A stretch of 64,000 nucleotides of DNA from Pseudobacteriovorax antillogorgiicola (GCA_945865565.1 CAMBEK010000003.1:124001-188000); one strand, 5' to 3'. Positions 28,055 through 37,223 are shown, numbered from the stretch's first letter. Notes: a model not told the origin generated them from the sequence alone. A program made the numbers and translations.

Positions 28055-29131
28055 TTAAAAAGGAACAAAAAGACCACCGGTGACGCTATCTTTGAGCAAG
28101 GATTCGCCTGGCCGGTAATACGCGCATCGAATGCCAGAGAGGCCTTCAGACAACTTCGCCTGTGTCAAAACTTTGGCGATGCCCTTGCAGTGCCCCTGGA
28201 TCTCCACCGTCGACAATTCCTTCACGAGGCGAAGTTTGAATAGAACTCCGGCGCCCCGGGGAACCAAAAGGGAGACCGCATCTTCCAGTCGCAGGCCTTC
28301 AGAATATTTTCCGGTCTCGGCCAGCCAGTCCTTTGCACTCATGATGCTGTCGCGTTCGGCAATGACGGATTCATGTGCGGCATAAGATGCAAAGCCATTG
28401 CTGCGCAAAAGTTTTTCAGCAACATCAAATTGAACCCAAGACGCATAGGGATGTTTCTGATTGAGGGCGGCGCGAGCAGTTTGAATCCAGGCCAAAGGAT
28501 CCTTTCCGGCATGGGTCCACTGCTGGGAATAAAAATATCCGATCTTCCACCCACCGACGCCTTTATTGTCACGATCCGGCATCGGTACGAGTCCGATCAT
28601 GATGCGGGCTATGTCGAGTTGGCCTGATGCCTGAAACAGGATAGAGGCCTGATTCTTGTATCCATAGAGCGGATTCACTACTGCTGCGTCAAAATCACAT
28701 GGAATTGCTGCCGGATCCCCATCCACTGTGTCGAGCCACAACAGTTTCAAGGGTGAAATGTCCATTGGTTCAACATAGCGGGCACGCAACTCTGCCAACT
28801 GATTTGCGACAACAGCTGCCGTCATCTTCAAGCGAGGATGGAACATGGCGGCTAAAGCCTGGCTGTCGCCCTTGCGAAATGCCGTGACCAGGGACTCCAC
28901 TGCCTTTTCAAAATCTTTTAAATCATCGCCCTTTGAATGATCTTGCAACGGCAGGCGATCGATCAGCTTTCCGGCCGGGGAGACCGTCAAGACCTGACAG
29001 GACTTTTGTTGAGATGCTTTGTCATTTTTACTGGATTTCGCGGCAAAAACGGCCTCAGGGGTCAGACCACTGCATAGCATCACAGCCAAAGAGAAGCTTT
29101 GGATCCCGCGACGAGCCAGGCGGCGGAGCAA
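28055..29131 (-). CDS. Hypothetical secreted protein
   Basis: I do not recognise the family. The frame is open back to 29194, but a start at TTG 29131, eight bases after the upstream stop, gives an ideal signal peptide (LLRRLARRGIQSFSLAVML, cleavage near VFA). GTG 29158 is an alternative. The mature part of about 325 residues has an SnoaL/NTF2-like feel in its first half (VESLVTAFRKGDSQALAAMF, GGWKIGYFYSQQW), but I would not assign it. Two cysteine pairs could form disulphides. It follows the small gene at 29139-29441 in the ispA-fmt strand. Confidence 0.65.
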   Translation of the reverse strand: MLRRLARRGIQSFSLAVMLCSGLTPEAVFAAKSSKNDKASQQKSCQVLTVSPAGKLIDRLPLQDHSKGDDLKDFEKAVESLVTAFRKGDSQALAAMFHPRLKMTAAVVANQLAELRARYVEPMDISPLKLLWLDTVDGDPAAIPCDFDAAVVNPLYGYKNQASILFQASGQLDIARIMIGLVPMPDRDNKGVGGWKIGYFYSQQWTHAGKDPLAWIQTARAALNQKHPYASWVQFDVAEKLLRSNGFASYAAHESVIAERDSIMSAKDWLAETGKYSEGLRLEDAVSLLVPRGAGVLFKLRLVKELSTVEIQGHCKGIAKVLTQAKLSEGLSGIRCAYYRPGESLLKDSVTGGLFVPF

Positions 29132-29138
29132 GCGGCGT

Positions 29139-29441
29139 TCAGTTGCCCTTTGCCACACAGCTGCCACAACCTTGTTTGGCGGAAAGATCGACAAGTTCCC
29201 ACGCCCCGAATTCGTTGTTGATCACTTCCAATGCGTCATCAAGGAATTCATACTCGCACGAGAACAGCTCGGTGAGAAGCTTCGTCTCGATGCAATAAGC
29301 ATTGTAATTGTAGGTATTGGACTCGGGGTCGAACACCAATCCAATTCCCGCCTGGCGTTCGCGGAATTGTAGGATCTTGTACTCAAAATTTTCCCCGGTG
29401 ATCTTCCAACCATTTTCCGGCGTTGGGGCAGCAGCACTCAT
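29139..29441 (-). CDS. Conserved-looking small protein ending in a CGSC motif
   Basis: I start at ATG 29441, just after the ispA stop. The 100-residue protein is acidic, with NYNAYCIETKLLTELFSCEY in the middle and a tail KQGCGSCVAKGN. The CxxC-type cysteines could bind a metal. No export signal is seen. Its tight spacing behind ispA (two bases) suggests shared transcription; function unknown. Confidence 0.65.
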   Translation of the reverse strand: MSAAAPTPENGWKITGENFEYKILQFRERQAGIGLVFDPESNTYNYNAYCIETKLLTELFSCEYEFLDDALEVINNEFGAWELVDLSAKQGCGSCVAKGN

Positions 29442-29443
29442 GA

Positions 29444-30370
29444 CTAAAATTTCCTCCGGCACAGGGCCGCGGCGAACTCTTCAAAATCGGGTGTCAGGAT
29501 CCCCACCTCCTTCAAACCCTGCAATGCCTCGGACGTCAAGCCCTGAACGAGTTCAAGGCCGGCAGAACGACCCAATAGATTGAGGTACGTTTGTTTTCCC
29601 TCTGCGGCATCTTTTCCCTTTGTTTTCCCCGTATTAGGGGAATCATCCAGAAGATCGTCCATCACTTGGAAGGCGACCCCAATTTGCACCCCAGCAAACC
29701 GAAAGGCGTCGATCACCTTTTTGGAACCACCGGCCGCGGCGGCCCCCAAGGCACAAGCTGCACCGAGCAATGCCCCCGTTTTAAGGCGATGGATCTGTTC
29801 AAGAATTTTGAGTGCCGATCCGCTGTCTTGCATACTCCCCGCGGCATTGGCCAAGTCCTGGGCCTGGCCAAGAACCATGCCCTCACCGCCAGCGGCAGTG
29901 GCAAGCTCCCGAATACAAGCCATCGCATCCGCAGCATGTTCGGGTGGAACAGGAACAGCTGCGATGATGGCAAAGGAATCGGTAAGCAGCGCATCGCCGG
30001 CAAGCAAGGCCGTCGCTTCCCCGTAGGCTTTATGAAGGGTCGGCCGGCCTCGTCGCATATCGTCATTGTCCATGCACGGCAAATCGTCGTGGATCAGGCT
30101 GTAGCTGTGAATCATTTCCACGGCGATCGCCGCGGCAACCACCAAATCTTTTCTCCACGCTGAGGTGGCGGAGTTATCTTTGGACCAGTCCGGTAAGACG
30201 GCAGAGGCAGAAATCACACAAAGTTTTGGCCGGACCATCTTCCCGCCGCCGTCCATGGCGTACGCAAGCGCTTCGCCAAGAACACCGCCCATTCCAGCAT
30301 AGCCGTCGCGGGTTGCGCGCCACTTTGAAAGGGCCGCATTAAAACCATCTGGATCTGTGGCTTTGCTCAT
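29444..30370 (-). CDS. ispA: Farnesyl/geranylgeranyl diphosphate synthase
   Basis: The protein elongates isoprenyl diphosphates from IPP and DMAPP. Its 308 residues include the first aspartate-rich motif in SLIHDDLPCMDNDDMRRG, KAYGEATALLAGDALL, and the second in FQVMDDLLDDSPNTGK. The residues before the first DDxxD and the lysine-rich KGKDAAEGKQTY match the short-chain IspA type. Its ATG directly follows the fmt stop (TAAATG), so fmt, ispA and the small gene after it form one unit. Confidence 0.93.
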   Translation of the reverse strand: MSKATDPDGFNAALSKWRATRDGYAGMGGVLGEALAYAMDGGGKMVRPKLCVISASAVLPDWSKDNSATSAWRKDLVVAAAIAVEMIHSYSLIHDDLPCMDNDDMRRGRPTLHKAYGEATALLAGDALLTDSFAIIAAVPVPPEHAADAMACIRELATAAGGEGMVLGQAQDLANAAGSMQDSGSALKILEQIHRLKTGALLGAACALGAAAAGGSKKVIDAFRFAGVQIGVAFQVMDDLLDDSPNTGKTKGKDAAEGKQTYLNLLGRSAGLELVQGLTSEALQGLKEVGILTPDFEEFAAALCRRKF

Positions 30371-31348
30371 TTATCCTCCGGCCACAAAACGGCAATCAGA
30401 GCGGTCCTTGATACCGTTCCAAAAGGCCGCCGCGTCCACTGGCTTACCGCCTTCACTTTGAAGTTTTGTCACGGCGAGAAAACCATCACCGCAGCCCACG
30501 AGGATCGCCTTGGCGGGTTTCGAAAAAACAAACGCGCCCGGCGAAAGTGATGGGCCGCTAAACCCAGTTCCATTCGCAAGATCGGCCGCTGAAGCCGCGC
30601 GAACTTCCAGCAAGCCGACGCGCTTGCCGTTAAAAAAAGAAAAGGAACCCGGCCAAGGCTGAAAGGCGCGGTAGCGATTCAAGTTGACGTCAGCCGGCAA
30701 AGCCCAGTCGACCGCACCATCTGATTTTTCAATCTTGCCGCAATACGTTGCAGCGCGATCGTCTTGAGGCTGCCCCACAAAATTTGGGTCGCGAAGCCTC
30801 TCAAGGGCCTGGATCAAAAGTGGCCCACTAAAATCAAACATTCGTTGCGTTAAGGTGCCGGCGGTTTCATCGGGAGCAATTGGAGACTCTGCGGCACAGA
30901 TGATGGCACCGGCATCCAATGCCTTCACAGTGAATAACACCGAGACACCAGAGTTTACTTCACCTTGGAGAAGTGCAGCTGGCACTGGCGTCGCCCCCCG
31001 GTATTTCGGCAGCAACGAAGGGTGAATGTTGATCGTCGCCCGTTTGGGTATGGCGAGAAATTTTTTCGACAGGATTTGTCCATATGCAGCCGTCACAATG
31101 ACATCGACATTGAGACCGCTAAGTTGCTCGAGGAATTCAGGATCACGTGCCGACTCAGGCTGCAGGGTCAAAATCCCCTTGGCCTTGGCAAATTCTGCCA
31201 ATGGCGGGTCCTGCAACTTCCCCGATCGTCCCACCGGACGGGCCGGTTGGCTGACCACAGCAATCACATTAAAATCACCATCCGCAGCCAGCAATTGTTG
31301 CAACGGCGAGACGACTTCCTGCGGCGATCCCATGAACACAATGCGCAA
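30371..31348 (-). CDS. fmt: Methionyl-tRNA formyltransferase
   Basis: Fmt formylates initiator Met-tRNA. I start at TTG 31348, preceded by GAGGG, because it yields the canonical MRIVFMGSP. The catalytic segment ATINIHPSLLPKYRGATPV includes the Asn and His, and the essential Asp is in APDETAGTL. The C-terminal tRNA-binding domain is present (RYRAFQPWPGSFSFF). Length of 325 residues is usual. No def gene lies beside it in the window. Confidence 0.94.
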   Translation of the reverse strand: MRIVFMGSPQEVVSPLQQLLAADGDFNVIAVVSQPARPVGRSGKLQDPPLAEFAKAKGILTLQPESARDPEFLEQLSGLNVDVIVTAAYGQILSKKFLAIPKRATINIHPSLLPKYRGATPVPAALLQGEVNSGVSVLFTVKALDAGAIICAAESPIAPDETAGTLTQRMFDFSGPLLIQALERLRDPNFVGQPQDDRAATYCGKIEKSDGAVDWALPADVNLNRYRAFQPWPGSFSFFNGKRVGLLEVRAASAADLANGTGFSGPSLSPGAFVFSKPAKAILVGCGDGFLAVTKLQSEGGKPVDAAAFWNGIKDRSDCRFVAGG

Positions 31349-31466
31349 GATCAAGACCCTCAAATAGGCGACATAAACCGGTTCTTGGTTGTCGCAAAAC
31401 TGAAGCCCAATTGCTAGGCTTGTTGTGCCGCTGGAGCAACAACAACTAAACAGAGGCTAGAACGCC

Positions 31467-32993
31467 ATGGCATCATATATTCTAGGGCTGGATCAGGGAA
31501 CCACGGGCTCAACCGTTCTGGTCATCAGCGTTGGCAATCCGGCAAACCCGGTGCTGATCGGCAGGTCGACAGTGGATTTCCCGCAGCACTATCCAAAGGA
31601 AGGCTGGGTCGAGCACGATGCTGTGGATATCTGGGCCTCCATGCGCGAGGCCTGCCAGAATGCCCTTCGCGCCGCAGCCGGCAACGAACGGGATTTTGAT
31701 GTTTCGAAAATAAAAGCCATCGGGATCAGCAACCAGCGTGAAACGGTTGTTGCCTTTGACCGGAAATCCGGCAAGCCACTGGCCAATGCGATCGTCTGGC
31801 AATGCCGGCGCACCGCGGCCGCCTGTGATGCCCGCCGCAAGCGAGGCCTGGAAAGTGAAATTCGCAAGAAAACCGGCCTGGTCCTGGACCCATATTTCTC
31901 GGCATCAAAAATGGAATGGCTATTGGAAAATAGCGCTGCTGTTAAATCCGCTGCAAAATCCGGCAGCCTTGCCTTTGGAACCATCGACACTTATTTGCTT
32001 CACCGCCTGACCAACGGCGTTGCCTACGCAACCGAACCAAGCAATGCGTCTCGCACCATGTTGTTTAATCTGGTCAACCGTTCGTGGGACGACGCCCTGC
32101 TTGAAGAGTTCAAGATTCCGTCGAGGGCATGCCTGCCAGAAATAAAAGACAGCGCCGGCGTTTTTGGCAAAACGAGCGGCCTTGATTTTCTGCCGGATGG
32201 AATTCCCATCTCTGGTATTTTGGGGGATCAACAAGCGGCCCTGGCCGGACAAGCCTGTTTCAGCCCCGGGCAAGCCAAATGCACTTATGGCACGGGGGCA
32301 TTTCTTTTGTTGAACACGGGAGACCAACCAAAATTGTCGTCTGCCGGAATGCTGACGACGGTGGCATGGTCGCTGAACGGAAAACTGACGTACGCCCTTG
32401 AGGGCTCGGCCTTCGTTGCTGGGGCTGCCATTCAGTTTTTGCGTGATCAATTAAAATTCGTCCCGAGCGCTGCGGCATCGGAGGCCTTCTCGCAAAACGC
32501 AACCGCCGCGCCCAGTGTTTACTTTGTTCCCGCCATGGTTGGGCTTGGGGCTCCCTGGTGGGACGCCCAGGCACGCGGTGCATTCTTCGGGTTAACCCGG
32601 GGCACCACGACGGCTCAACTCGTGCGGGCCGCCCTTGAAAGCATTGCCTTTCAAGTCACCGATTTGCTCTCCGCCATGGGCGAAGACCTTGGAATGCCCA
32701 TTGGAATTGTACGTGCCGATGGCGGCGCCGCCGCCAACAACTTGCTCATGCAAATGCAAGCCGACTATACGGACACGCGGGTGGACCGGCCCCGGAATTT
32801 GGAGACTACGGCATTTGGTGCGGCAATGTTCGCCGCGCTTGGAGCCGGAATCTACGGCAGCATCAATCAACTGGAACAAGCCCGCATTTCAGACCGGATT
32901 TTTGAACCGAAACATTTCGCGGATCGCGAACTTCACATGGCGGGATGGCACCGCGCAATTCATGCTACGCAGGTTTTCGCGGGCACAAAATGA
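31467..32993 (+). CDS. glpK: Glycerol kinase
   Basis: GlpK phosphorylates glycerol to glycerol 3-phosphate. The 508-residue FGGY-family protein has LGLDQGTTGSTVLVI, KAIGISNQRETVVAFDRKSG, AIVWQCRRT, ISGILGDQQAALAGQACF, CTYGTGAFLLLNTG and ADGGAAANNLLMQMQAD. GAGG precedes the ATG. Its stop overlaps the start of a permease gene (ATGA). No glpD or glpF is adjacent. Confidence 0.95.
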   Translation: MASYILGLDQGTTGSTVLVISVGNPANPVLIGRSTVDFPQHYPKEGWVEHDAVDIWASMREACQNALRAAAGNERDFDVSKIKAIGISNQRETVVAFDRKSGKPLANAIVWQCRRTAAACDARRKRGLESEIRKKTGLVLDPYFSASKMEWLLENSAAVKSAAKSGSLAFGTIDTYLLHRLTNGVAYATEPSNASRTMLFNLVNRSWDDALLEEFKIPSRACLPEIKDSAGVFGKTSGLDFLPDGIPISGILGDQQAALAGQACFSPGQAKCTYGTGAFLLLNTGDQPKLSSAGMLTTVAWSLNGKLTYALEGSAFVAGAAIQFLRDQLKFVPSAAASEAFSQNATAAPSVYFVPAMVGLGAPWWDAQARGAFFGLTRGTTTAQLVRAALESIAFQVTDLLSAMGEDLGMPIGIVRADGGAAANNLLMQMQADYTDTRVDRPRNLETTAFGAAMFAALGAGIYGSINQLEQARISDRIFEPKHFADRELHMAGWHRAIHATQVFAGTK

Positions 32994-33721
32994 TCGAAAC
33001 CGCTGCCGACAAGATCACTGAATGGGCACAAGGCTTTGTTCTTGATGGTGCGCTGACGACGGCATTAATTTTGGGCTGGCTTGCTGTTTTTACTTTGGCT
33101 GTGACCTTGGTTGGGATTTTCATTCACGGTCAGACTGGTCGCAATCCTGACGACAAACCCGTTCGTCGAGTCAAATCTGAATCATCTGCCATTCCCTTTA
33201 TTGTTCCCTCCCTGGCCCTCGCACCGCTTGCGATTTTTTCGGCGTGGGCTGCGGCGCGGATCAATTTAATTTTTCCTGTTTTTGAATTCTCGGGCCTGTC
33301 GGATATCGCAATAGCCAGCATCGCACCGGCCCTCCTTCTTTTTATTGGCAGCGGACTTTTAGGACGGATCATCACCCTGAGCCGCAGCGAATGGTCTTTT
33401 TGGTCGGAAAAACCGTTTGTCAGGGTTGATCGAGCCTTTGGTAAAAATATCCGGAGCCGTTTGGCGCCGATGGTCGCCAGCAGAATTCTGCTGCAGTCGA
33501 CTTCCGATTGCTTACCGATGGTCTTTTCGGAATTGATCATCATTGAATCCATCTTCAATGCTCCAGGACTGGGATTCTGGTCGTGGGAGTATGCAAAAAC
33601 GCGCGATGTTGAATCGGCTGCAAAGTCTATTGCTGTCCTGTTTTTTATTTATGGCCTGATCAATCTTACGATTTACTTCGCCAACAAAAACCTCGGCAAA
33701 AAACTTACGGGGTACGTCTGA
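32990..33721 (+). CDS. Dpp/Opp-type ABC transporter permease (DppB-like)
   Basis: The 243-residue protein starts with an ATG overlapping the glpK stop. Four or five membrane segments are visible (ALILGWLAVFTLAVTLVGIF, ALLLFIGSGLLGRIITL, SIAVLFFIYGLINLTIYF). The EAA-type cytoplasmic loop is ELIIIESIFNAPGLGFW, where Dpp/Opp permeases contact their ATPase. It is shorter than a usual DppB (about 330), with a reduced N-terminal part. It forms a pair with the next gene. Confidence 0.8.
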   Translation: MIETAADKITEWAQGFVLDGALTTALILGWLAVFTLAVTLVGIFIHGQTGRNPDDKPVRRVKSESSAIPFIVPSLALAPLAIFSAWAAARINLIFPVFEFSGLSDIAIASIAPALLLFIGSGLLGRIITLSRSEWSFWSEKPFVRVDRAFGKNIRSRLAPMVASRILLQSTSDCLPMVFSELIIIESIFNAPGLGFWSWEYAKTRDVESAAKSIAVLFFIYGLINLTIYFANKNLGKKLTGYV

Positions 33722-34480
33722 ATGGATTCCGCCATTTCCCAGATCGATCTCGGCGAGGCCTACCTGGCACCCAGTGCAACACATTGGCTGGGAACCGACT
33801 ACCTTGGACGCGATTTGCTGGCACGCATTGCCGCTGCGATCATTGAGGCAAGCCTGCCAGTCATGGCCACGGTCACCATTGGATTCGTGATCGCCGGGAT
33901 TTTCTTTTTAGCCTGGTTGCCGCGCCGGTTTCCGCTTCCCTTGATTACCGGGACTGCGGTGATCCGTAGTCTTCCGGCAGGACTTCTCGCCTTCGGCGTC
34001 CTCTTGCTAGCCGGCGGTCAGCAGCGTTTTGAATTTGTTCTTCTCGTGATCGGAATGACGGCAACAGCGGGTGCCTTGGATCACCTGGTCAATTGCTGGG
34101 AGCGGGATCGTCATCTTGGCTACTGGGATGCCCACAATGCGATGGGAGGTTCCGCGCGACGTCGGGCCCTTCAGCTTGGAATGCAGCAAGGGTGGCGCCA
34201 GTCGATCCTGCAACTCTTTGGCCTGACCATTCAGACCAGTCTGGCCATCGAAGCCACACTTGGATATTTGGGATTGGGAATTCAGGAACCGCGGGCCTCA
34301 CTGGGTAACATCATCGCCGCGCACTACGACCGCGCCCTGAAAGGATATCCCATCCCGGCACTATCGGCCGTTGCCGCCCTGCTCATCATCAGCATGCTGC
34401 CCCGTTTGTTGACCGCGCAACCTATTGGCCGAAGGAAGCCCGCATGGCTACCACGGCCAGCATCAACCAACCAAAAATGA
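33722..34480 (+). CDS. Dpp/Opp-type ABC transporter permease (DppC-like)
   Basis: It starts directly after the previous stop. PSATHWLGTDYLGRDLLAR near residue 18 is a hallmark of DppC/OppC permeases. Five hydrophobic segments follow, and the EAA loop is AIEATLGYLGLGIQEPRAS. The usual N-terminal membrane segment before the PSATHWLGTD block is missing. No ATPase or binding protein for the pair is in the window. The last 59 bases overlap the convergent DUF423 gene. Confidence 0.82.
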   Translation: MDSAISQIDLGEAYLAPSATHWLGTDYLGRDLLARIAAAIIEASLPVMATVTIGFVIAGIFFLAWLPRRFPLPLITGTAVIRSLPAGLLAFGVLLLAGGQQRFEFVLLVIGMTATAGALDHLVNCWERDRHLGYWDAHNAMGGSARRRALQLGMQQGWRQSILQLFGLTIQTSLAIEATLGYLGLGIQEPRASLGNIIAAHYDRALKGYPIPALSAVAALLIISMLPRLLTAQPIGRRKPAWLPRPASTNQK

Positions 34481-34805
34481 GCAGTGCGCCCCCAATCGGA
34501 GTGATCGCCCCCAAACTGCGATTGCCGGTCAACACAAGCGCATAAAGACTTCCAGAAAAAATCATGGTCCCGGCAAGAAATGAAAAGCCAGAAACTTGAA
34601 TCATGGATTGATCGATCCGGCTCGCCAGCAAACCAAGACAAACGACGGCCATGGCATGGTACATCTGGTAACGCGCTGCGGTTTCAAACACGACCAGCAA
34701 ATCAGCATCCACACGGGTCTTGAGTGCGTGGGCGCCAAAAGCACCCGCAGCAACACCGGTCATTCCCATGAGGCCACCCAACGAAATCCATGTTGTCCAA
34801 AGCAT
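34422..34805 (-). CDS. DUF423 (YgdD/TMEM256-like) membrane protein
   Basis: The 127-residue protein has four hydrophobic helices and the family signature GAFGAHALKTRVDADLL then YQMYHAMAVVCLG. SLGAITPIGGALLIFGWLML ends the fold. Function is unknown. It shares 59 bases with the convergent permease gene and lies six bases from the CDF transporter stop-to-start junction on the same strand. Confidence 0.9.
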   Translation of the reverse strand: MLWTTWISLGGLMGMTGVAAGAFGAHALKTRVDADLLVVFETAARYQMYHAMAVVCLGLLASRIDQSMIQVSGFSFLAGTMIFSGSLYALVLTGNRSLGAITPIGGALLIFGWLMLAVVAMRASFGQ

Positions 34806-34811
34806 TGTGAA

Positions 34812-35684
34812 TCAGCCCTCAAATGGTTCCATGTGAATCAACACGTTTGCAACTCGCGGAACTTTCGAGCGAATCGCACCCTTTACCTTGCCGCTCAAAA
34901 TGTGTGCATCATGCAGGGTGAGCAATGGATTAGCCTGGACATGAAGATCAACGTAGTAATCCGCGCCGTGGCGCCGGATTGCCATTTTTTCGGTGTGATG
35001 AACTCCCTCGACCGATCGCGCCGCCGCATCCACATCAGCAACAAGTTCCGAGGAAGGCATGCGGTCCATCAAATCATTGACCACGCCGCGTAATAATATC
35101 GCCCCATTCATGGCGATGATCCCGGCCGCGAGCAGCGCCGCCCAGTCGTCTGCTGACTCCCACCCTGGCCCACCAACAAGAGCGATACCAATACCCACAA
35201 ATGCAGCAGCAGAAGTGATGGCGTCGCTGCGGTGGTGCCAGGCATCGGCATTGACTGCCCCACTGCCTGTTTGTTCGCCTACTTGAAGGACACGCCGGAA
35301 CAATAATTCTTTGACCAGAATCACGCCCGGGATGACGGCCAGAGTAAATGGCGAAGGCAGGTGGTGCGGGGTCAAAATTTCGTGAACTGCAGCAACGGCA
35401 ATACCAACACTGGCACCAAGCAGCATGAATGACACCACGGCCGCTGCAAGGGCATCGGCCTTGCCAAACCCATAGGGAAAATCTTCACTTGCCGGGCGAT
35501 TTGATATTCTGACCCCGGCCCAGACCACGATCGATGAAAAAACGTCCAAAGACGACTCAACGGCATCAGCCACCAGAGCGTAGGAATGCCCAATAATTCC
35601 AGCAGCGAGTTTCACCAGAACCAGCACCAGATTGACCAACAGGCCGGTTTTCACTGCTTTAATGGCAAGGCCTTGACGGTCCAA
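34812..35684 (-). CDS. Cation diffusion facilitator (CDF) transporter
   Basis: A 290-residue antiporter-type metal exporter of the inner membrane. Six hydrophobic segments are visible, with the metal-site residues in ALVADAVESSLDVFSS (transmembrane 2) and NADAWHHRSDAITS (transmembrane 5). The C-terminal cytoplasmic domain carries GVHHTEKMAIRRHGADYYVD. The start is TTG at 35684 with GAGGA nine bases upstream. The metal (Zn, Fe, Mn or Co) cannot be read with confidence; HHRSD fits the broader Zn/Fe CDF group. Confidence 0.9.
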   Translation of the reverse strand: MDRQGLAIKAVKTGLLVNLVLVLVKLAAGIIGHSYALVADAVESSLDVFSSIVVWAGVRISNRPASEDFPYGFGKADALAAAVVSFMLLGASVGIAVAAVHEILTPHHLPSPFTLAVIPGVILVKELLFRRVLQVGEQTGSGAVNADAWHHRSDAITSAAAFVGIGIALVGGPGWESADDWAALLAAGIIAMNGAILLRGVVNDLMDRMPSSELVADVDAAARSVEGVHHTEKMAIRRHGADYYVDLHVQANPLLTLHDAHILSGKVKGAIRSKVPRVANVLIHMEPFEG

Positions 35685-35799
35685 AAGCTTAAATCCTCGC
35701 GTTCCTCAGTTGAGTCCAGACCACATCCTACGGTATTCTCGCCCTCGTTTCCACGAACTCTGACGATCCCGATACCTGATGACACCCGCAGGAGATTCC

Positions 35800-36627
35800 A
35801 TGCCCGATCAATCCAAACTGTTTGCCGGAAAAAAAGGCGTTATCATGGGCGTCGCCAACGAGCGCTCTTTGGCCTCTGGAGTCGCCTCATTCTTGAGCGC
35901 ACAGGGTGCCGAGCTGGCCTTCTCCCATTTGCCGGACAAGGACGGTCGCGATCGCAACGAAAAACGTGTGCGGCAGGTGACCGACGGCCTAAACACCAAA
36001 CTCGTCGCCCCCTGCGACGTTTCTTCCAACGACGACATTGTTGGCTTCTTCAATAAAGTTGGCGAGGCCTTTGGTTCTATTGATTTCTTCGTTCACTCGG
36101 TGGCCTTCGCGCCGGTCGAGGACATCCGTTGCCAAACAGTGGCGGCGTCTCGTGCCGGCTTTCTGACGGCGATGGACATCAGCGTCTATAGCTTCATTGC
36201 AACAGCTCGTGCGGCCAGCGAACTCATGACCAACGGCGGCAGCATGGTGACCATGACTTACTTTGGAGCTGAAAAGGTTTTGGCTGGTTACAACATGATG
36301 GGTGTCTGCAAGGCTGCCCTTGAAGCCTCGGTCAGATACATTGCCCACGACCTGGGGCCTAAAAACATTCGTGTCAACGCCCTGAGCGCCGGTCCCGTGA
36401 AAACCCTGGCTGCATCTGCCGTCGGTGATTTCTCTTCAATGCTCGGAATGAATGCGGCGATCGCGCCCCTTGGTCGCAACGTGACCAACGATGACGTTGG
36501 CCGCAGCACGGCAATGCTATTGAGTGATTGGGCTTCATCGGTGACAGGAGAAACACTTCATGTCGACTGCGGCTACAACATCATGGGCAGCCCAGGACAC
36601 GCGCTCGAACGGCTCGGAAAAAAATAA
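35800..36627 (+). CDS. fabI: Enoyl-[acyl-carrier-protein] reductase (FabI)
   Basis: FabI reduces trans-2-enoyl-ACP with NAD(P)H in fatty-acid elongation. AGGAGA lies six bases before ATG 35800; a seven-residue longer frame lacks it. The 275-residue protein has the FabI nucleotide-binding start KKGVIMGVANERSLASGVA, DFFVHSVAFAP, and the catalytic YNMMGVCKAALE with Tyr and Lys six residues apart. A candidate promoter (TTGAGT, 18 bases, TATTCT) lies at 35710-35739. Confidence 0.94.
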   Translation: MPDQSKLFAGKKGVIMGVANERSLASGVASFLSAQGAELAFSHLPDKDGRDRNEKRVRQVTDGLNTKLVAPCDVSSNDDIVGFFNKVGEAFGSIDFFVHSVAFAPVEDIRCQTVAASRAGFLTAMDISVYSFIATARAASELMTNGGSMVTMTYFGAEKVLAGYNMMGVCKAALEASVRYIAHDLGPKNIRVNALSAGPVKTLAASAVGDFSSMLGMNAAIAPLGRNVTNDDVGRSTAMLLSDWASSVTGETLHVDCGYNIMGSPGHALERLGKK

Positions 36628-36663
36628 GACCGCCATCCTGAGGTAACTTCCTCTGGACGGCGG
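36618..36663 (-). terminator. Terminator of the 36678-37223 lipoprotein gene
   Basis: On the minus strand CCGCCGTCCAGAGG pairs with CCTCAGGATGGCGG (two mismatches) around a six-base loop, then a TTATTTTTTT tract follows. The T-tract lies inside the last codons of the convergent fabI, so the element is shared space between the two genes. It may also stop fabI transcription, though no T-run follows on that side. Confidence 0.8.
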
Positions 36664-36677
36664 CCTTGCAATGCAGA

Positions 36678-37223
36678 CTAGTAAATGTAGGTAACCGTGC
36701 CAGCCATGCGCGGGTAGTAGTAGTAGGTGTAGCCCACAACTACCGTTGCATAAATCGGCTGAACCACGACCGGGGTGTAGTAGTAAACTGGCGCTGCGTA
36801 GGTGTAGGCAACGGGACCAATGTAGTAGGTCGGGCTGTAAACAACACCGCAACCAACCGAACAACGGTAGGCCCGGCGACGCCAGCCCCATGATTCCGTC
36901 GCTGTGTCGCGGTCGAGTTCGTCAACAACAACATTTTCAACGACATTCTTGGGTGCCACAGCGCTCTCGAACACTTGAGCTGCCGCAGTGCCATCCTTCA
37001 CTTCGACCGATGCGTTTGCATCAACAACGCGAAGCTCGGCCTGGTCGGCAATCTGATTGCCGCTAGCGTCAACCGGCACGCGCACAATGGCGGCCGACGG
37101 CAGCTTGGAAGCATCGAAAGACCCGGCACCAGCAAGTTTAGAAACCGTCAGCACGTCCTGGTTGCCACAGGCGGAAGTCGCCAAAAGAGCGGCAGCCATA
37201 AAGCCTGCTTTAATCATTTTCAT
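36678..37223 (-). CDS. Tyrosine-rich lipoprotein
   Basis: The ATG follows GAGGAGAATCCCTG. The signal peptide MKMIKAGFMAAALLATSAC ends in a lipobox. The middle of about 75 residues is acidic and Val-rich. The last 60 residues are unusual: two to three cysteines (YRCSVGC) then a stretch with about 18 Tyr mixed with Val, Pro and Gly (YYIGPVAYTYAAPVYYYTP, VVVGYTYYYYP). Such tails could be cross-linked or embedded in an envelope layer, but I know no assigned family. It has its own terminator. Confidence 0.72.
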   Translation of the reverse strand: MKMIKAGFMAAALLATSACGNQDVLTVSKLAGAGSFDASKLPSAAIVRVPVDASGNQIADQAELRVVDANASVEVKDGTAAAQVFESAVAPKNVVENVVVDELDRDTATESWGWRRRAYRCSVGCGVVYSPTYYIGPVAYTYAAPVYYYTPVVVQPIYATVVVGYTYYYYPRMAGTVTYIY

